A stretch of 64,000 nt of DNA from Thermoleophilales bacterium (lineage in GTDB: Bacteria > Actinomycetota > Thermoleophilia > Solirubrobacterales > 70-9), in NCBI GenBank assembly GCA_020636895.1, contig JACJWZ010000003.1, positions 1 to 64,000 on the forward strand. Reading direction: 5' to 3'. Both the position numbers and the translations under genes were made by a program. Each line of letters begins with the position of its first letter. Position 1 is the first letter of the stretch. Positions 17,097 through 24,743 of the stretch are shown piece by piece. The notes below the pieces were generated by a model. The model made no database searches, was not told where the DNA came from, and worked only from the letters and a program-made list of their open reading frames with translations.

Positions 17097-17117
17097 ACCC
17101 CAGTTGATCCCGGGAGC

Positions 17118-17342
17118 TCAGTCCTCGCCCCTGGTCAGGGCCATGATCTCCTCCGTGCTCATCGTGAACTCGTCACGATGCCGGCGCAGATGCTCGACCA
17201 GGTCGTCGCCGCGCGATGGCGCCGGACGAAGCCTGACCGAGTCCTCGTCGAGGGTGAACTCGACCTCGGCGCCGGGCAGCAGGCCCGTCCGGTCCCGCAT
17301 CTCCTTCGGAATCGTGACCTGCCCCTTGCTGGTTATGCGCAT
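17118..17342 (-). CDS. AbrB/MazE-type antitoxin
   Basis: A 74-residue protein. The N-terminal swapped-hairpin domain reads MRITSKGQVTIPKEMRDRTG, the standard AbrB/VapB sequence, and the C-terminal tail (HRDEFTMSTEEIMALTRGED) is the likely toxin-binding part. Its start codon abuts an inverted repeat, which fits autorepression by the antitoxin or the complex. Confidence 0.88.
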   Translation of the reverse strand: MRITSKGQVTIPKEMRDRTGLLPGAEVEFTLDEDSVRLRPAPSRGDDLVEHLRRHRDEFTMSTEEIMALTRGED

Positions 17343-17369
17343 GTAAGAGTTATACAGTGTTACTCTTAC
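17343..17369 (-). promoter_or_regulatory. Operator of the AbrB-VapC module
   Basis: GTAAGAGT, 11 nt, ACTCTTAC: a perfect 8-bp inverted repeat immediately upstream of the antitoxin ATG. The loop contains TATAC. Confidence 0.65.
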
Positions 17370-17401
17370 TGCCCGGTTCTGCGCGAAGCTCGTCGCGGTC
17401 G

Positions 17402-17585
17402 CTACTTCCCGACGACGACGTTCACCTTCGTCCCCGGGTCGAGCTGCGTCTTCGGCTTCTTCGACTGCGAGATCACCTTGCCGTGCTGCTTGGTGGACTT
17501 CGCCTTCTTGTGTTTGACCTTGCCGAGCTTGCAGCTGGCATCCTCGAGCTTCTTCTTCGCCTGAGGCCGGCTTGCGTCCGGCTCA
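17402..17585 (-). pseudogene. Remnant of a PASTA-domain protein
   Basis: The minus-strand frame reads QAKKKLEDASCKLGKV, then KVISQSKKPKTQLDPGTKVN and VVVGK before a stop at 17402. That is one PASTA repeat, the module found at the end of penicillin-binding proteins, PknB kinases and other exported proteins. No start codon or upstream domains remain, and the neighbouring toxin gene cuts it off near 17586. I read it as a leftover 3' end carried in with the toxin-antitoxin island. Confidence 0.5.
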
Positions 17586-17960
17586 CTACCACGGAGCCCG
17601 CAAGCCCGTGAACATCGGGAAGTGACGGACGTTGAGTGTCACGAGCTCGAGGCCCGCCTCGAGCGCGGTCGCAGCGATCAGGTAGTCGGCGATGTCGATC
17701 CCCTGATGAGAGCTGCGGAATCGCCTCAGCTCAGCGCCGGCTCGGCGGGCGACGGTATCGGTGACGGGTAGCAGCTCCAACCCGCCGAACAGGCGCGCCA
17801 CCCCATCCCGCTCGTCGGAGCGCATGCCTCCCTCGATCTCTACGCGGGAGACGACGCTCGCGAAGATCGGCTCCTCGCCGGTGTCGAGCAGCGCTTCGGT
17901 TGCGCGGGCGTCTCCCCGCAGGTGCGCGATCAGGATCGTCGAGTCGAAGAGCCTGCTCAA
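17586..17960 (-). CDS. VapC-type PIN-domain toxin
   Basis: A 124-residue PIN protein: D6 in LFDSTILIAHLRG, E in SRVEIEGG, D in GIDIADYLIAATAL, and LVTLNVRHFPMF near the end. It overlaps its antitoxin gene by ATGA, as expected of a co-translated pair. It is a different subfamily from the module at 16686. Confidence 0.85.
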   Translation of the reverse strand: MSRLFDSTILIAHLRGDARATEALLDTGEEPIFASVVSRVEIEGGMRSDERDGVARLFGGLELLPVTDTVARRAGAELRRFRSSHQGIDIADYLIAATALEAGLELVTLNVRHFPMFTGLRAPW

Positions 17961-18217
17961 AGCTCGAGGTCGGCCAGCCGATCAGCGGCCGATCGGGCGC
18001 GAACTCGCGCCAGCCATTCGGGCCAGTCGTCCTCCCCGACCGCGCTGCCAGCGGAAGCGCGGATGGCGGCGCGGCGCGCTTCAGCGCCGTCGTCGATGCC
18101 GAGCCCTTCATCGAGAAGCCGGCGGATGATCACCGCCTTCGGTACACCCGCATCCCGCGCTCGCTCCTCTATGAGCGCGTCCTGATTATCGGTGATGTAG
18201 ACCTGGGTGCGATGCAC
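17957..18217 (-). CDS. Ribbon-helix-helix antitoxin
   Basis: An 86-residue protein. The N-terminal segment MHRTQVYITDNQDALIEERA plus GVPKAVIIRRLLDEGL is a ribbon-helix-helix DNA-binding fold. The C-terminal part, with DDWPEWLARVRARS, probably wraps the toxin. GTG start. It is divergent from the next antitoxin gene across a 53-bp shared control region. Confidence 0.8.
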   Translation of the reverse strand: MHRTQVYITDNQDALIEERARDAGVPKAVIIRRLLDEGLGIDDGAEARRAAIRASAGSAVGEDDWPEWLARVRARSAADRLADLEL

Positions 18218-18251
18218 GTATGGCGGGACTATACATCTATCAGCGATCCGC

Positions 18252-18271
18252 TATGCCATACTGCTGGCATA
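18252..18271 (+). promoter_or_regulatory. Operator of the third VapBC module
   Basis: TATGCCA, TACTGC, TGGCATA: a perfect 7-bp inverted repeat whose right arm runs into the vapB ATG at 18271. Bound antitoxin would block initiation directly. Confidence 0.65.
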
Positions 18272-18474
18272 TGCGCACCACGCTCGACATCGATGACGAG
18301 CTGCTCGGTGCGCTGATGGAGCAACTGCCGACGGCGAGCAAGACCGAGGCGATCGAGACCGCCATCGAGGCTTACGTCAGCCACCGGTCAGTCGCGCGGC
18401 TTCGAGAGCTGGCGGGGACCGTGGACGTCGAGGATCTCTCCACAGAGCTGCGCCGTAGCGACCGCACGACTTGA
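18271..18474 (+). CDS. VapB-type antitoxin
   Basis: A 67-residue protein beginning MRTTLDIDDELLGALMEQ, a classic VapB opening, followed by KTEAIETAIEAYVSHRSVARL and an acidic tail. The start at 18271 is preferred over 18220 because it matches the family N-terminus and sits on the operator. It overlaps the toxin gene by TTGA. Confidence 0.85.
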   Translation: MRTTLDIDDELLGALMEQLPTASKTEAIETAIEAYVSHRSVARLRELAGTVDVEDLSTELRRSDRTT

Positions 18475-18872
18475 CCGCCACCCTCGCCGACACCTCCGTT
18501 TGGGTCACCTACCTGCGCCAGGGTCGAGAGCATCCGTGGGGCAAGCGGCTCGACTCCCTTCTGGCCGATGGGAGGCTGGTGATCTGCGGACCCGTCGTCA
18601 CCGAGCTTCTGGCTGGGACCGCTGAGCGGGATCGGGAGCGGCTGACGGAGTCCCTGCGCGGGCTCGACTGGCCGGAGCTCGACCGCCGGGCCTGGGTCCG
18701 AGCCGGATCGCTCGCCGCGCGGCTGCGCTCAGCGGGTGAGACCGTCCCGCTCACGGATGTCTTCATCGCGGCCGTGGCGCTGTCCGCCGACGCCGAGCTA
18801 CTCACTGCCGATACCGACTTCGAACGGGTCGCTCTATACGAGCCGCAGCTCCGCGTGGAGCTCTTACGCTGA
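18471..18872 (+). CDS. VapC-type PIN-domain toxin
   Basis: A 133-residue PIN domain from a TTG start overlapping the antitoxin stop: D in LADTSVWVTYLRQG, E in VVTELLAGT, D in VPLTDVFIAAVAL, and LLTADTDFERVA. All catalytic acids are present, so it is probably active. It converges with the broken subtilase 3 bp downstream. Confidence 0.85.
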   Translation: MTATLADTSVWVTYLRQGREHPWGKRLDSLLADGRLVICGPVVTELLAGTAERDRERLTESLRGLDWPELDRRAWVRAGSLAARLRSAGETVPLTDVFIAAVALSADAELLTADTDFERVALYEPQLRVELLR

Positions 18873-18875
18873 CCC

Positions 18876-19602
18876 TCAGCGCTTCCGCTTCTTCGCCTTC
18901 TTCAGCTTCAAGGCGGCGCAGCTCGCGGGGCTGCCGTTGCCGGCGGCGTCGACGCCGGAGACGCAGAAGCTGAGCTTGCCCTTGTAGCGCTTGGGCGCGC
19001 GCCAGGTGAAGGTGTAGGTGCCGCCGGTGGAATCGCGGTAGTCCTGGTTCAGGGTCGCGACCGCCCTGCCCTTGCGGAAGACCTGGGCGACGTAGTTGGC
19101 GACGCCGCTGTCGACGCTGGCGGAGTAGAGAAGCCTCACCCGCTTGCCGGCCTTGCCCTTGCTCTTCAGCGCCTGGATCGACGGGGCGGTGAAGTCGGGG
19201 TCGGGAGGGTGAGCTCGCCGGCGCCGTAGACGTTGTCGGGGCCGGGGTCACCGCGGTCGACGACCGCCTTGGTGAGCAAGAAGTCCCTGATCTGCTGCGG
19301 GGTGCTCGCAACTCCGGAGGAGACGATCAGCGCCGCGGCGCCGGCGACCACCGGGGTCGCCCCGCTCGTACCGTTGAAGCAGCCGGGACGGTGGTGAAGG
19401 TCTCGAAGCACGACGACGCCGAGAGGTCGGGCTTGATCCGGTTGTCGTTCGCCGGGCGTTCGGAGCTGTAGGGGGCGATGGTGGTGCCGAGCCCCGGGTC
19501 AACCGCGCCGACGGCGACGGCGCCGGGGCTGTTGAGGTCCGACATCGGGCCGGTGACGCTGTAGGGGTCGCTCTGGAACGCGACGGAGGTGCCGTTGGTG
19601 CC
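18876..19602 (-). pseudogene. Broken 3' part of a secreted subtilase (S8)
   Basis: Three minus-strand frames join into one subtilase C-terminus: SVTGPMSDLNSPGAVAVGAV with an APYSSERP segment, then CFNGTSGATPVVAGAAALI containing the catalytic serine in GTSGATP, then a terminal beta-sandwich ending in a Lys/Arg-rich tail. Frameshifts lie near 19385 and 19200. The catalytic Asp and His part is missing; the gene stops at the inverted-repeat junction with the nuoF fragment. It is non-functional as it stands. Confidence 0.75.
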
Positions 19603-19616
19603 GCGAGGGCACCAAC
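19594..19616. repeat. Perfect inverted repeat at the subtilase/nuoF-fragment junction
   Basis: GTTGGTGCC, GCGAG, GGCACCAAC. The left arm is subtilase sequence read on the minus strand and the right arm is nuoF sequence read on the plus strand. The join sits exactly inside the palindrome, as expected of a fold-back or inversion event. Confidence 0.75.
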
Positions 19617-19874
19617 TGGACCGTGAAGATGCTCGAGCGGGTCGTCCGGGGCGAGGCGACCCCGATGGACCTCGACATCATCGCCTCGGTCCAGGAGAAC
19701 ATCATCGGCCACTGCCTCTGCGTCCTCGGCGACGCGATCGCGATGCCGGTCGCATCGATGGTCAAGCGCTGGCGCGGCGAGTTCGAGGAGACGATCGCCC
19801 GCGCCCGCGACGCGGCCCCGATGCCCCTCGACGTCGAGCCGGCCCTTCAGACGCCGGTCGCCGTCGGCGCCTAG
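19608..19874 (+). pseudogene. 3' fragment of a second nuoF
   Basis: Encodes the last 88 residues of NuoF (GTNWTVKMLERVVRGEATP to TPVAVGA) with about a dozen mostly silent differences from the intact gene. It keeps the last cluster cysteine but lacks the FMN and NADH domains and the other ligands, so it cannot function as NuoF. A hairpin follows the stop. Confidence 0.85.
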
Positions 19875-19879
19875 CTCGC

Positions 19880-19907
19880 CGGACCCGGGCAAAAGGAAGC
19901 GGGTCCG
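19880..19907 (+). terminator. Hairpin after the nuoF fragment
   Basis: CGGACCCG, 12 nt, CGGGTCCG. It is placed like the terminator after the intact nuoF but has a different sequence. Confidence 0.45.
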
Positions 19908-19911
19908 CAGG

Positions 19912-20406
19912 CCCGCTCCCCTCCTCCGCGATCCCACCGACAGCGCGATCCAGGTCGCCGACCGAGTCCCAGGCAGCGAGGAGGAGGAGGAGGACCGCGC
20001 CGCCGCCGAGGAGAAGGAGATCCGGGCGCAGCTCTGGGCGCTCGCGCGGCGCGCGGTCGCCGATGAGCCGGTCGCGACGGGGCCACGCCTCTACACGGAG
20101 ACCCTGAACGAGATGATCGACGCCCAGGCCACGCGCCAGGCCGCGCTGGTGCCGCAGGCGGTGCTCCTGCTCGAGGTGCTGGGAGCGATGGTCGCCCTCG
20201 CCCTCTCGGCCGGCTACCTCGTGCTGATCGGCCTCGGCGCCGGTGCCGTGGTCCTGATCTCGGCGCTGGTCGGGTTCCTGCTGTTCATCACCGCGGACCT
20301 CGACCGGCCGACGCGGGGGCTGATTAAGGTCCCCGACACCCCGCTCGCCAGCGAGGAGGGGGAGATGCTCAACCCGCCCGCTCCGGAGCCCGCCACCTCG
20401 CCCTGA
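19912..20406 (+). pseudogene. Truncated DUF4239 gene
   Basis: In frame with the stop at 20406, the sequence reads SAIQVADRVPGSEEEEDRAA, then PRLYTETLNEMIDAQATRQA and the closing helix pair, ending LIKVPDTPLASEEGEM. It is clearly homologous to the 12305-13099 protein but more diverged than the nuoG/H copies. The first two helices are absent and no start codon is evident before 20113. Confidence 0.75.
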
Positions 20407-20482
20407 CGGCGCGGCCGAGACCCCTAGTTGACGCCCGATACGGCACCGCTCGTTCAGGTGCCCTGAGCCCCCAGTGAGTTGA

Positions 20483-20509
20483 TGGAAGATCACGGGCCCG
20501 CCCTCCGTC
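20483..20509 (+). promoter_or_regulatory. ECF-type promoter for the secreted-protein operon
   Basis: TGGAAGATC and GTCTACTG with the same 23-nt offset, about 37 nt before the first gene of the 20544-23013 operon. Confidence 0.65.
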
Positions 20510-20543
20510 TACTGCTCGGAACAACGATCAGCGGACGAAGGGA

Positions 20544-21095
20544 GTGGACGTGCTTGTGCAAGGAGAGACGGAGCGAGGGCGGAATCGGCCGGGGGCGGCG
20601 GTGCGGTTCGCACTCACGATCGCCTGCCTCGCTGCGGTGGGATTGTTCACGTCGGCCTCTGCCCAGGCGAAGAACCCCCCGCCCCACGCATTCGCGAGCG
20701 TCAACTCGACGGAATGCTTCGTCAAGGAAACGGCCTTTGGCACCTCCATCGGCGCGAAGGTCTCCGCCACGATCGGAGCGAACGCCAAGAAGCACAATGC
20801 ACTGCGGCGCTTCGAGGTCAAGTACAGACTCGTCCACGCGGACACCACCCCAGGGCTCCCATGGTCGAAGCCCGGCTACAAGGTCGCCGCGTCAAAGACC
20901 GCTAAGTACTCCGACAAGAAGGGCTACACCTACAAGCCCAGGGGTCTCTCAACCAACCTCGAGCCGATCGGCAGCGACTACAACGTCGAGGTCGAGTTCG
21001 TCTGGGTTCGCGCCGGTATCAGGCCGAACTGGAAGCTGAAGAACCAGCTCTACACGCTGAACGAGTCGAACTGCGAAAGCGGCGGGGGGTTCTGA
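20544..21095 (+). CDS. Secreted protein, family not recognised
   Basis: A 183-residue protein. A basic N-terminus leads to a signal peptide (about 20-42, ALTIACLAAVGLFTSASAQA). The mature part is Lys/Tyr-rich with two cysteines (near 58 and 177) that could pair. GTG start. It is first of three exported-protein genes in tandem (2 bp, then TGATG overlap). No catalytic motif is seen; probably structural or surface-binding. Confidence 0.65.
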   Translation: MDVLVQGETERGRNRPGAAVRFALTIACLAAVGLFTSASAQAKNPPPHAFASVNSTECFVKETAFGTSIGAKVSATIGANAKKHNALRRFEVKYRLVHADTTPGLPWSKPGYKVAASKTAKYSDKKGYTYKPRGLSTNLEPIGSDYNVEVEFVWVRAGIRPNWKLKNQLYTLNESNCESGGGF

Positions 21096-21097
21096 GC

Positions 21098-22201
21098 ATG
21101 CCGGCAGATCGTGCCTCCAACACGTTGACGAGTCTTCCACCGCTGGACGTGACGCGACGCGCGGCTGGACACGGGGCGATCGGACGAATCTGCTTTGCCG
21201 CGCTGATGGCGGTCACATTCACCCTCGTCCTGCCGGCTGCGTCCTCCGCCCAGAGCTACGGCAGCTGGACGGGCACGGTCACGCTCGACGACCGTGTCAC
21301 ATCGGGCGGGGAGACCCCGTTCGGTGGGACGGACACGCGGGATCGGAGGATGGTCGCCTCGGCGACGATCACCGGTGCTGATGCGCCCGCCGATCCCGGC
21401 TTCAACCTCTACCTCCTGAACGGGACCGTCGACGCGACCCTGTCCGAGATGTCGGCTTACACCAACGGCGAGAACGCGGGTAGATGCGATCTGACCGCAC
21501 ACTCCCTTTCCCAGCTCGACGGCGGGGATACGCAGTACTTGGAGCTGGAGCGGACGCAGTACGGCAAAGACGTGTTCAGCCTCGGTCAGTTCGGGCTCAA
21601 CTTCTCGGGCACCTGGAGCTGCTCGGGAGACATGAGTGTCAACCCGCCCGAATACGAAACCCCCGACTGGGCGAAGGAACCTTTTCCTGACCACGACTTC
21701 GGGAATCCGGATGAATCACCATTCCCCCTTCTTCCCGCTTCGGGTCCCGGCGGTCCTGAGGTCGGAGGCAACGGGGACAAACGCTGGCGCGGATCCCAGA
21801 CCTTCGTCAGGCAGGATCCGGAGTTCGGAATCACCCGGACCTCGATCTGGACCTGGGACCTCACATACCACCCTCGATCGAAGAGCCAGTGCAAGCTCAA
21901 GGGGGATGCCTCGCAGAAGGTGAAGAAGGCCCTGACCGCCACCGTCAAGGCCGGCTCCTCACCGTGCGAAGCGAAGGTGAAGTCGGTCAAGTTCAAGGTC
22001 GGCAACAAGGTCTACGCCAACGTCAAGAAGAAGCCGTCGAAGATGGTTCCGGCAAACGGGAGCTGGAAGCTCGAGTTCCCGATCAACGGGAAGTTCGAGA
22101 AGACCGTCAAGAAGGCACTGAAAGCGAAGAAGCCGGTCCTCGGGAAGATCGTCGCCGACCTCAGCGGTCAAGAGGACAGCATCACGGTGCGGGTGAAGTG
22201 A
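21098..22201 (+). CDS. Secreted protein with C-terminal lysine-rich module
   Basis: A 367-residue protein: signal segment about 27-52 (ALMAVTFTLVLPAASSAQ), a beta-rich central region with aromatic and acidic residues, and a final 80-residue module (SPCEAKVKSVKFKVGNKVYA to the end) shared, identical at DNA level, with the next gene. The module alternates Lys with hydrophobics like an Ig-type sandwich. Stop and next start overlap (TGATG). Function unknown. Confidence 0.65.
   Translation: MPADRASNTLTSLPPLDVTRRAAGHGAIGRICFAALMAVTFTLVLPAASSAQSYGSWTGTVTLDDRVTSGGETPFGGTDTRDRRMVASATITGADAPADPGFNLYLLNGTVDATLSEMSAYTNGENAGRCDLTAHSLSQLDGGDTQYLELERTQYGKDVFSLGQFGLNFSGTWSCSGDMSVNPPEYETPDWAKEPFPDHDFGNPDESPFPLLPASGPGGPEVGGNGDKRWRGSQTFVRQDPEFGITRTSIWTWDLTYHPRSKSQCKLKGDASQKVKKALTATVKAGSSPCEAKVKSVKFKVGNKVYANVKKKPSKMVPANGSWKLEFPINGKFEKTVKKALKAKKPVLGKIVADLSGQEDSITVRVK
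21954..22199 (+). repeat. 246-bp identical repeat, copy 1
   Basis: The 3' end of the 21098-22201 gene. Identical base for base to 22766-23011, whereas the sequence just upstream of each copy has diverged. This suggests recent gene conversion. Confidence 0.85.
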
Positions 22202-23013
22202 TGAGACGGTTCCTACTCTTCACAGTGTTGTCGGCAGCGCTGGCGGGGTTGCCCGCAAGTGCGAGCGCCGAGGAGGCAGAGGCCGACCTGCAGGTAGATG
22301 CCGAGATCGTCAAGGAGGCAGGCACGAGCCGAACCGTGCGGGTGAAGCTAACCAACTTCGGACCTGACGCCGCCTATGCCGGCGACGACCTTTGTCCGGG
22401 TGGGGGCTGTCATCCGCCGACGAACTTCTGGCTTCAGTACGGAACCGACGCGACGGTAGTCGGAACGTCTGTGCCGTGTGCAGACGACCCATTCATCGTC
22501 GGCTCGAAGGCGTGTAACCACGTGCGCGAGCTCGGGCTCGATCAGACCGTCTTCGTGGACGTAAGCGTTGAGGGTGGAACCTTCTTCCACGCTGGCGTCG
22601 GGGCCAGCACTTGGTCGTGCCAAACATGCTCCGGTCGCAGCGCTTCCCGGGATCCCGACTACGACAACAACGGCGCGTACCTCCGGTTCGATCGCAGCTT
22701 CTGCGCCCTGAAGGCCAAGAGCCCTCAGAAGCCGAATGGAGCCCTAACCGCCACCGTCAAAGCCAGCTCCTCACCGTGCGAAGCGAAGGTGAAGTCGGTC
22801 AAGTTCAAGGTCGGCAACAAGGTCTACGCCAACGTCAAGAAGAAGCCGTCGAAGATGGTTCCGGCAAACGGGAGCTGGAAGCTCGAGTTCCCGATCAACG
22901 GGAAGTTCGAGAAGACCGTCAAGAAGGCACTGAAAGCGAAGAAGCCGGTCCTCGGGAAGATCGTCGCCGACCTCAGCGGTCAAGAGGACAGCATCACGGT
23001 GCGGGTGAAGTAG
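22201..23013 (+). CDS. Secreted protein sharing the same C-terminal module
   Basis: A 270-residue protein with signal peptide MRRFLLFTVLSAALAGLPAS (cleavage near ASA, residue 24), a CARDB-like first half (DLQVDAEIVKEAGTSRTVRV, LTNFGPDAAYAGD), a Cys-rich middle, and the same 80-residue Lys-rich end as its upstream neighbour. Its TAG stop lies at the edge of the IS insertion, so the IS did not disrupt it but separated it from the downstream ECF-type promoter. Confidence 0.65.
   Translation: MRRFLLFTVLSAALAGLPASASAEEAEADLQVDAEIVKEAGTSRTVRVKLTNFGPDAAYAGDDLCPGGGCHPPTNFWLQYGTDATVVGTSVPCADDPFIVGSKACNHVRELGLDQTVFVDVSVEGGTFFHAGVGASTWSCQTCSGRSASRDPDYDNNGAYLRFDRSFCALKAKSPQKPNGALTATVKASSSPCEAKVKSVKFKVGNKVYANVKKKPSKMVPANGSWKLEFPINGKFEKTVKKALKAKKPVLGKIVADLSGQEDSITVRVK
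22766..23011 (+). repeat. 246-bp identical repeat, copy 2
   Basis: The 3' end of the 22201-23013 gene; see the copy at 21954-22199. Confidence 0.85.
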
Positions 23014-23017
23014 CTAG

Positions 23018-24068
23018 CTGTAGTTCCTAACCACGTTGTTCATCCGGCCCCGCCTAGAGGCTGGGGGTGCTGAAGCCACCCACCACTAGGAGGAACCGGA
23101 TGAAGATCCACGCTAACGCCAGGACCTGCCCGAAAAGCAGGCGGCTGATGGTCGAGAGGATCACCGAGGGCGGGTGGTCGCTGATGGAGGCGGCCGAGGC
23201 CGCCGGAATCAGCGACCCGCACGGCCGCCAAATGGCTCGCCCGCTGGCGCACGGAGGGAGAGGCCGGCCTGCTCGACAGGAGCTCCGCCCCCAAGCGCAT
23301 CCCTCACAAGACGCCCCGAGACCGCCAGGAGGCGATCGCCAAGCTCCGCCGCCTGCGGCTCACCGCGGCCGAGATCGCCGAGGCGCTGCGGATGGCGCTA
23401 TCGACGGTCTCAGCGGTATTGAGGCGGATCGGCCTCGGCAGGCTCAGCCGCCTCGAGCCGCTCGAGCCTCCCAACCGCTACGAGCGCAAGCGAGCGGGAG
23501 AGCTGATCCACGTTGACATCAAGAAGCTCGGGCGGATCACCGCTCCGGGGCATCGGGTGACCGGCGACCGGAGCATTCGCTCACGGCCCAGCGGATCCCG
23601 GACCTTCGGCAAGTCGGGCTGGGAGTTCGTTCACGTTTGCATCGACGACGCCACCCGCCTCGCCTACGTTGAGGTCCTCGGAGACGAGAAGGGGCCGACC
23701 GCGGCGGGCTTCCTGCGCCGAGCCGTTGGCTGGTTCGCCTCGATGAGGATCTCCGTTGAACGGGTGATGAGCGACAACGGCTCCTGCTACCGCTCGAAGG
23801 TCCATGCCGAGACCTGCCGCGAGCTCGGGATCAGGCACCTCTTCACCCGCCCCTACCGCCCCCGCACCAACGGCAAGGCCGAGCGGTTCATCAAGACCCT
23901 GACCGAGCGCTGGGCCTACGGGGCGATCTTCGGTTCATCGGCCGAGCGGACCGCCGCACTGCCCGGCTGGCTCGATCACTACAACTTCAGACGCAGACAT
24001 GGCTCCCTCGGCAAGAGGCCGCCGGCAGCTCGGCTCGCTGAGCTGAACAACCTTGCTGGGAACTACAG
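23018..24068 (+). mobile_element. IS481-family insertion sequence
   Basis: About 1.05 kb. The ends are imperfect inverted repeats beginning CTGTAGTTCC and sharing GTTGTTCA further in. CTAG flanks both sides (23014-23017 and 24069-24072); IS481-type elements are known to favour a CTAG target and duplicate it. It carries one transposase gene that is frameshifted. It lies between the secreted-protein operon and an ECF-type promoter. Confidence 0.8.
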
Positions 24069-24072
24069 CTAG
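23100..24072 (+). pseudogene. IS481-family transposase, frameshifted
   Basis: It starts MKIHANARTCPKSRRLMVER behind AGGAGG. The helix-turn-helix part runs to EAAGISD, where an extra C in a CCC run near 23217 shifts the frame. The proper sequence resumes as RTAAKWLARWRTEGEAGLLD and continues to the rve integrase core: HVDIKKLG, VCIDDATRLAYVEV, MSDNGSCYRS and FIKTLTERWAYG, a DDE set. The stop TAG lies inside the target CTAG. One base change would restore it, so a sequencing slip or programmed shift is possible. Confidence 0.75.
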
Positions 24073-24098
24073 GGAAGATCTCCCACCGCTGTCGCGTC
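24073..24098 (+). promoter_or_regulatory. ECF-type promoter for the lipoprotein-metalloprotease operon
   Basis: GGGAAGATC (first G of GGAAG at 24073) and GTCCTGTGG (G at 24096), 23 nt apart. It starts just beyond the IS target duplication. The GTCCTGTGG block is the same as at 26922. Confidence 0.7.
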
Positions 24099-24143
24099 CT
24101 GTGGTTCGAGATGGGTCGAACCGAACTTCAGCGGAGATGGACG

Positions 24144-24743
24144 ATGACGGCATTCTTGAGGCTGCGGCGGGGGATGCTGGTCGCGGGAGTCGCGCTGACG
24201 GCGGCTCTCGCGGCCGGCACCGTGGGCTGCGGGTCGGACGACGAGGGCACGGCTGCGACCGGCGCGGATGGGGCGGACACCACATCCGTCGAGGCCGACC
24301 CGCCCGCACCGCCGACCAAGGCCGAGTACATCGCCGCCGCCGACGAGATCTGCACCCGCTTCGACAAGAAGCAGGAGGTCTTCAAGGTGCGCTCCAAGCT
24401 GACCGACCAGATCGTCGCGTCCCAGAGCACGGAGGGGGCAGACGAGGTCGCCGACGCGGTGGACGCAGTCGCCGATCAGCGCCAGGACCTGACCGACGCG
24501 CTGAGGGAGCTCGAGCCGCCCGCGTCCGGCCGGCCCAGCGACTACTTCGCCGCGCGCGAGAAGTCGATCGAAGTTACCCGCGATCTCGCCGACACCTGGG
24601 ACGACTACGGCAAGGGCAAGGCGGATGGGCCAACGGTCGACGCCGCGCTTCTGGCCGAGCTCGACGCGCTCGAGGTCAACGCCAAACAGGGCAAGAAGTA
24701 CGGCTTCGAGGTCTGCAGCGCACCGATCAAGGACAAGAAGTGA
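24144..24743 (+). CDS. Predicted lipoprotein
   Basis: A 199-residue protein from ATG 24144 (GGAG upstream; an in-frame ATG at 24111, 15 nt after the ECF GTC, is an alternative). Basic RLRRG start, hydrophobic core, then a lipobox-like TVGC near residue 29 followed by an Asp/Thr-rich linker. The rest is helical with two cysteines (EICTRFD, FEVCSAP). Translationally coupled to the metalloprotease (TGATG). Confidence 0.7.
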   Translation: MTAFLRLRRGMLVAGVALTAALAAGTVGCGSDDEGTAATGADGADTTSVEADPPAPPTKAEYIAAADEICTRFDKKQEVFKVRSKLTDQIVASQSTEGADEVADAVDAVADQRQDLTDALRELEPPASGRPSDYFAAREKSIEVTRDLADTWDDYGKGKADGPTVDAALLAELDALEVNAKQGKKYGFEVCSAPIKDKK

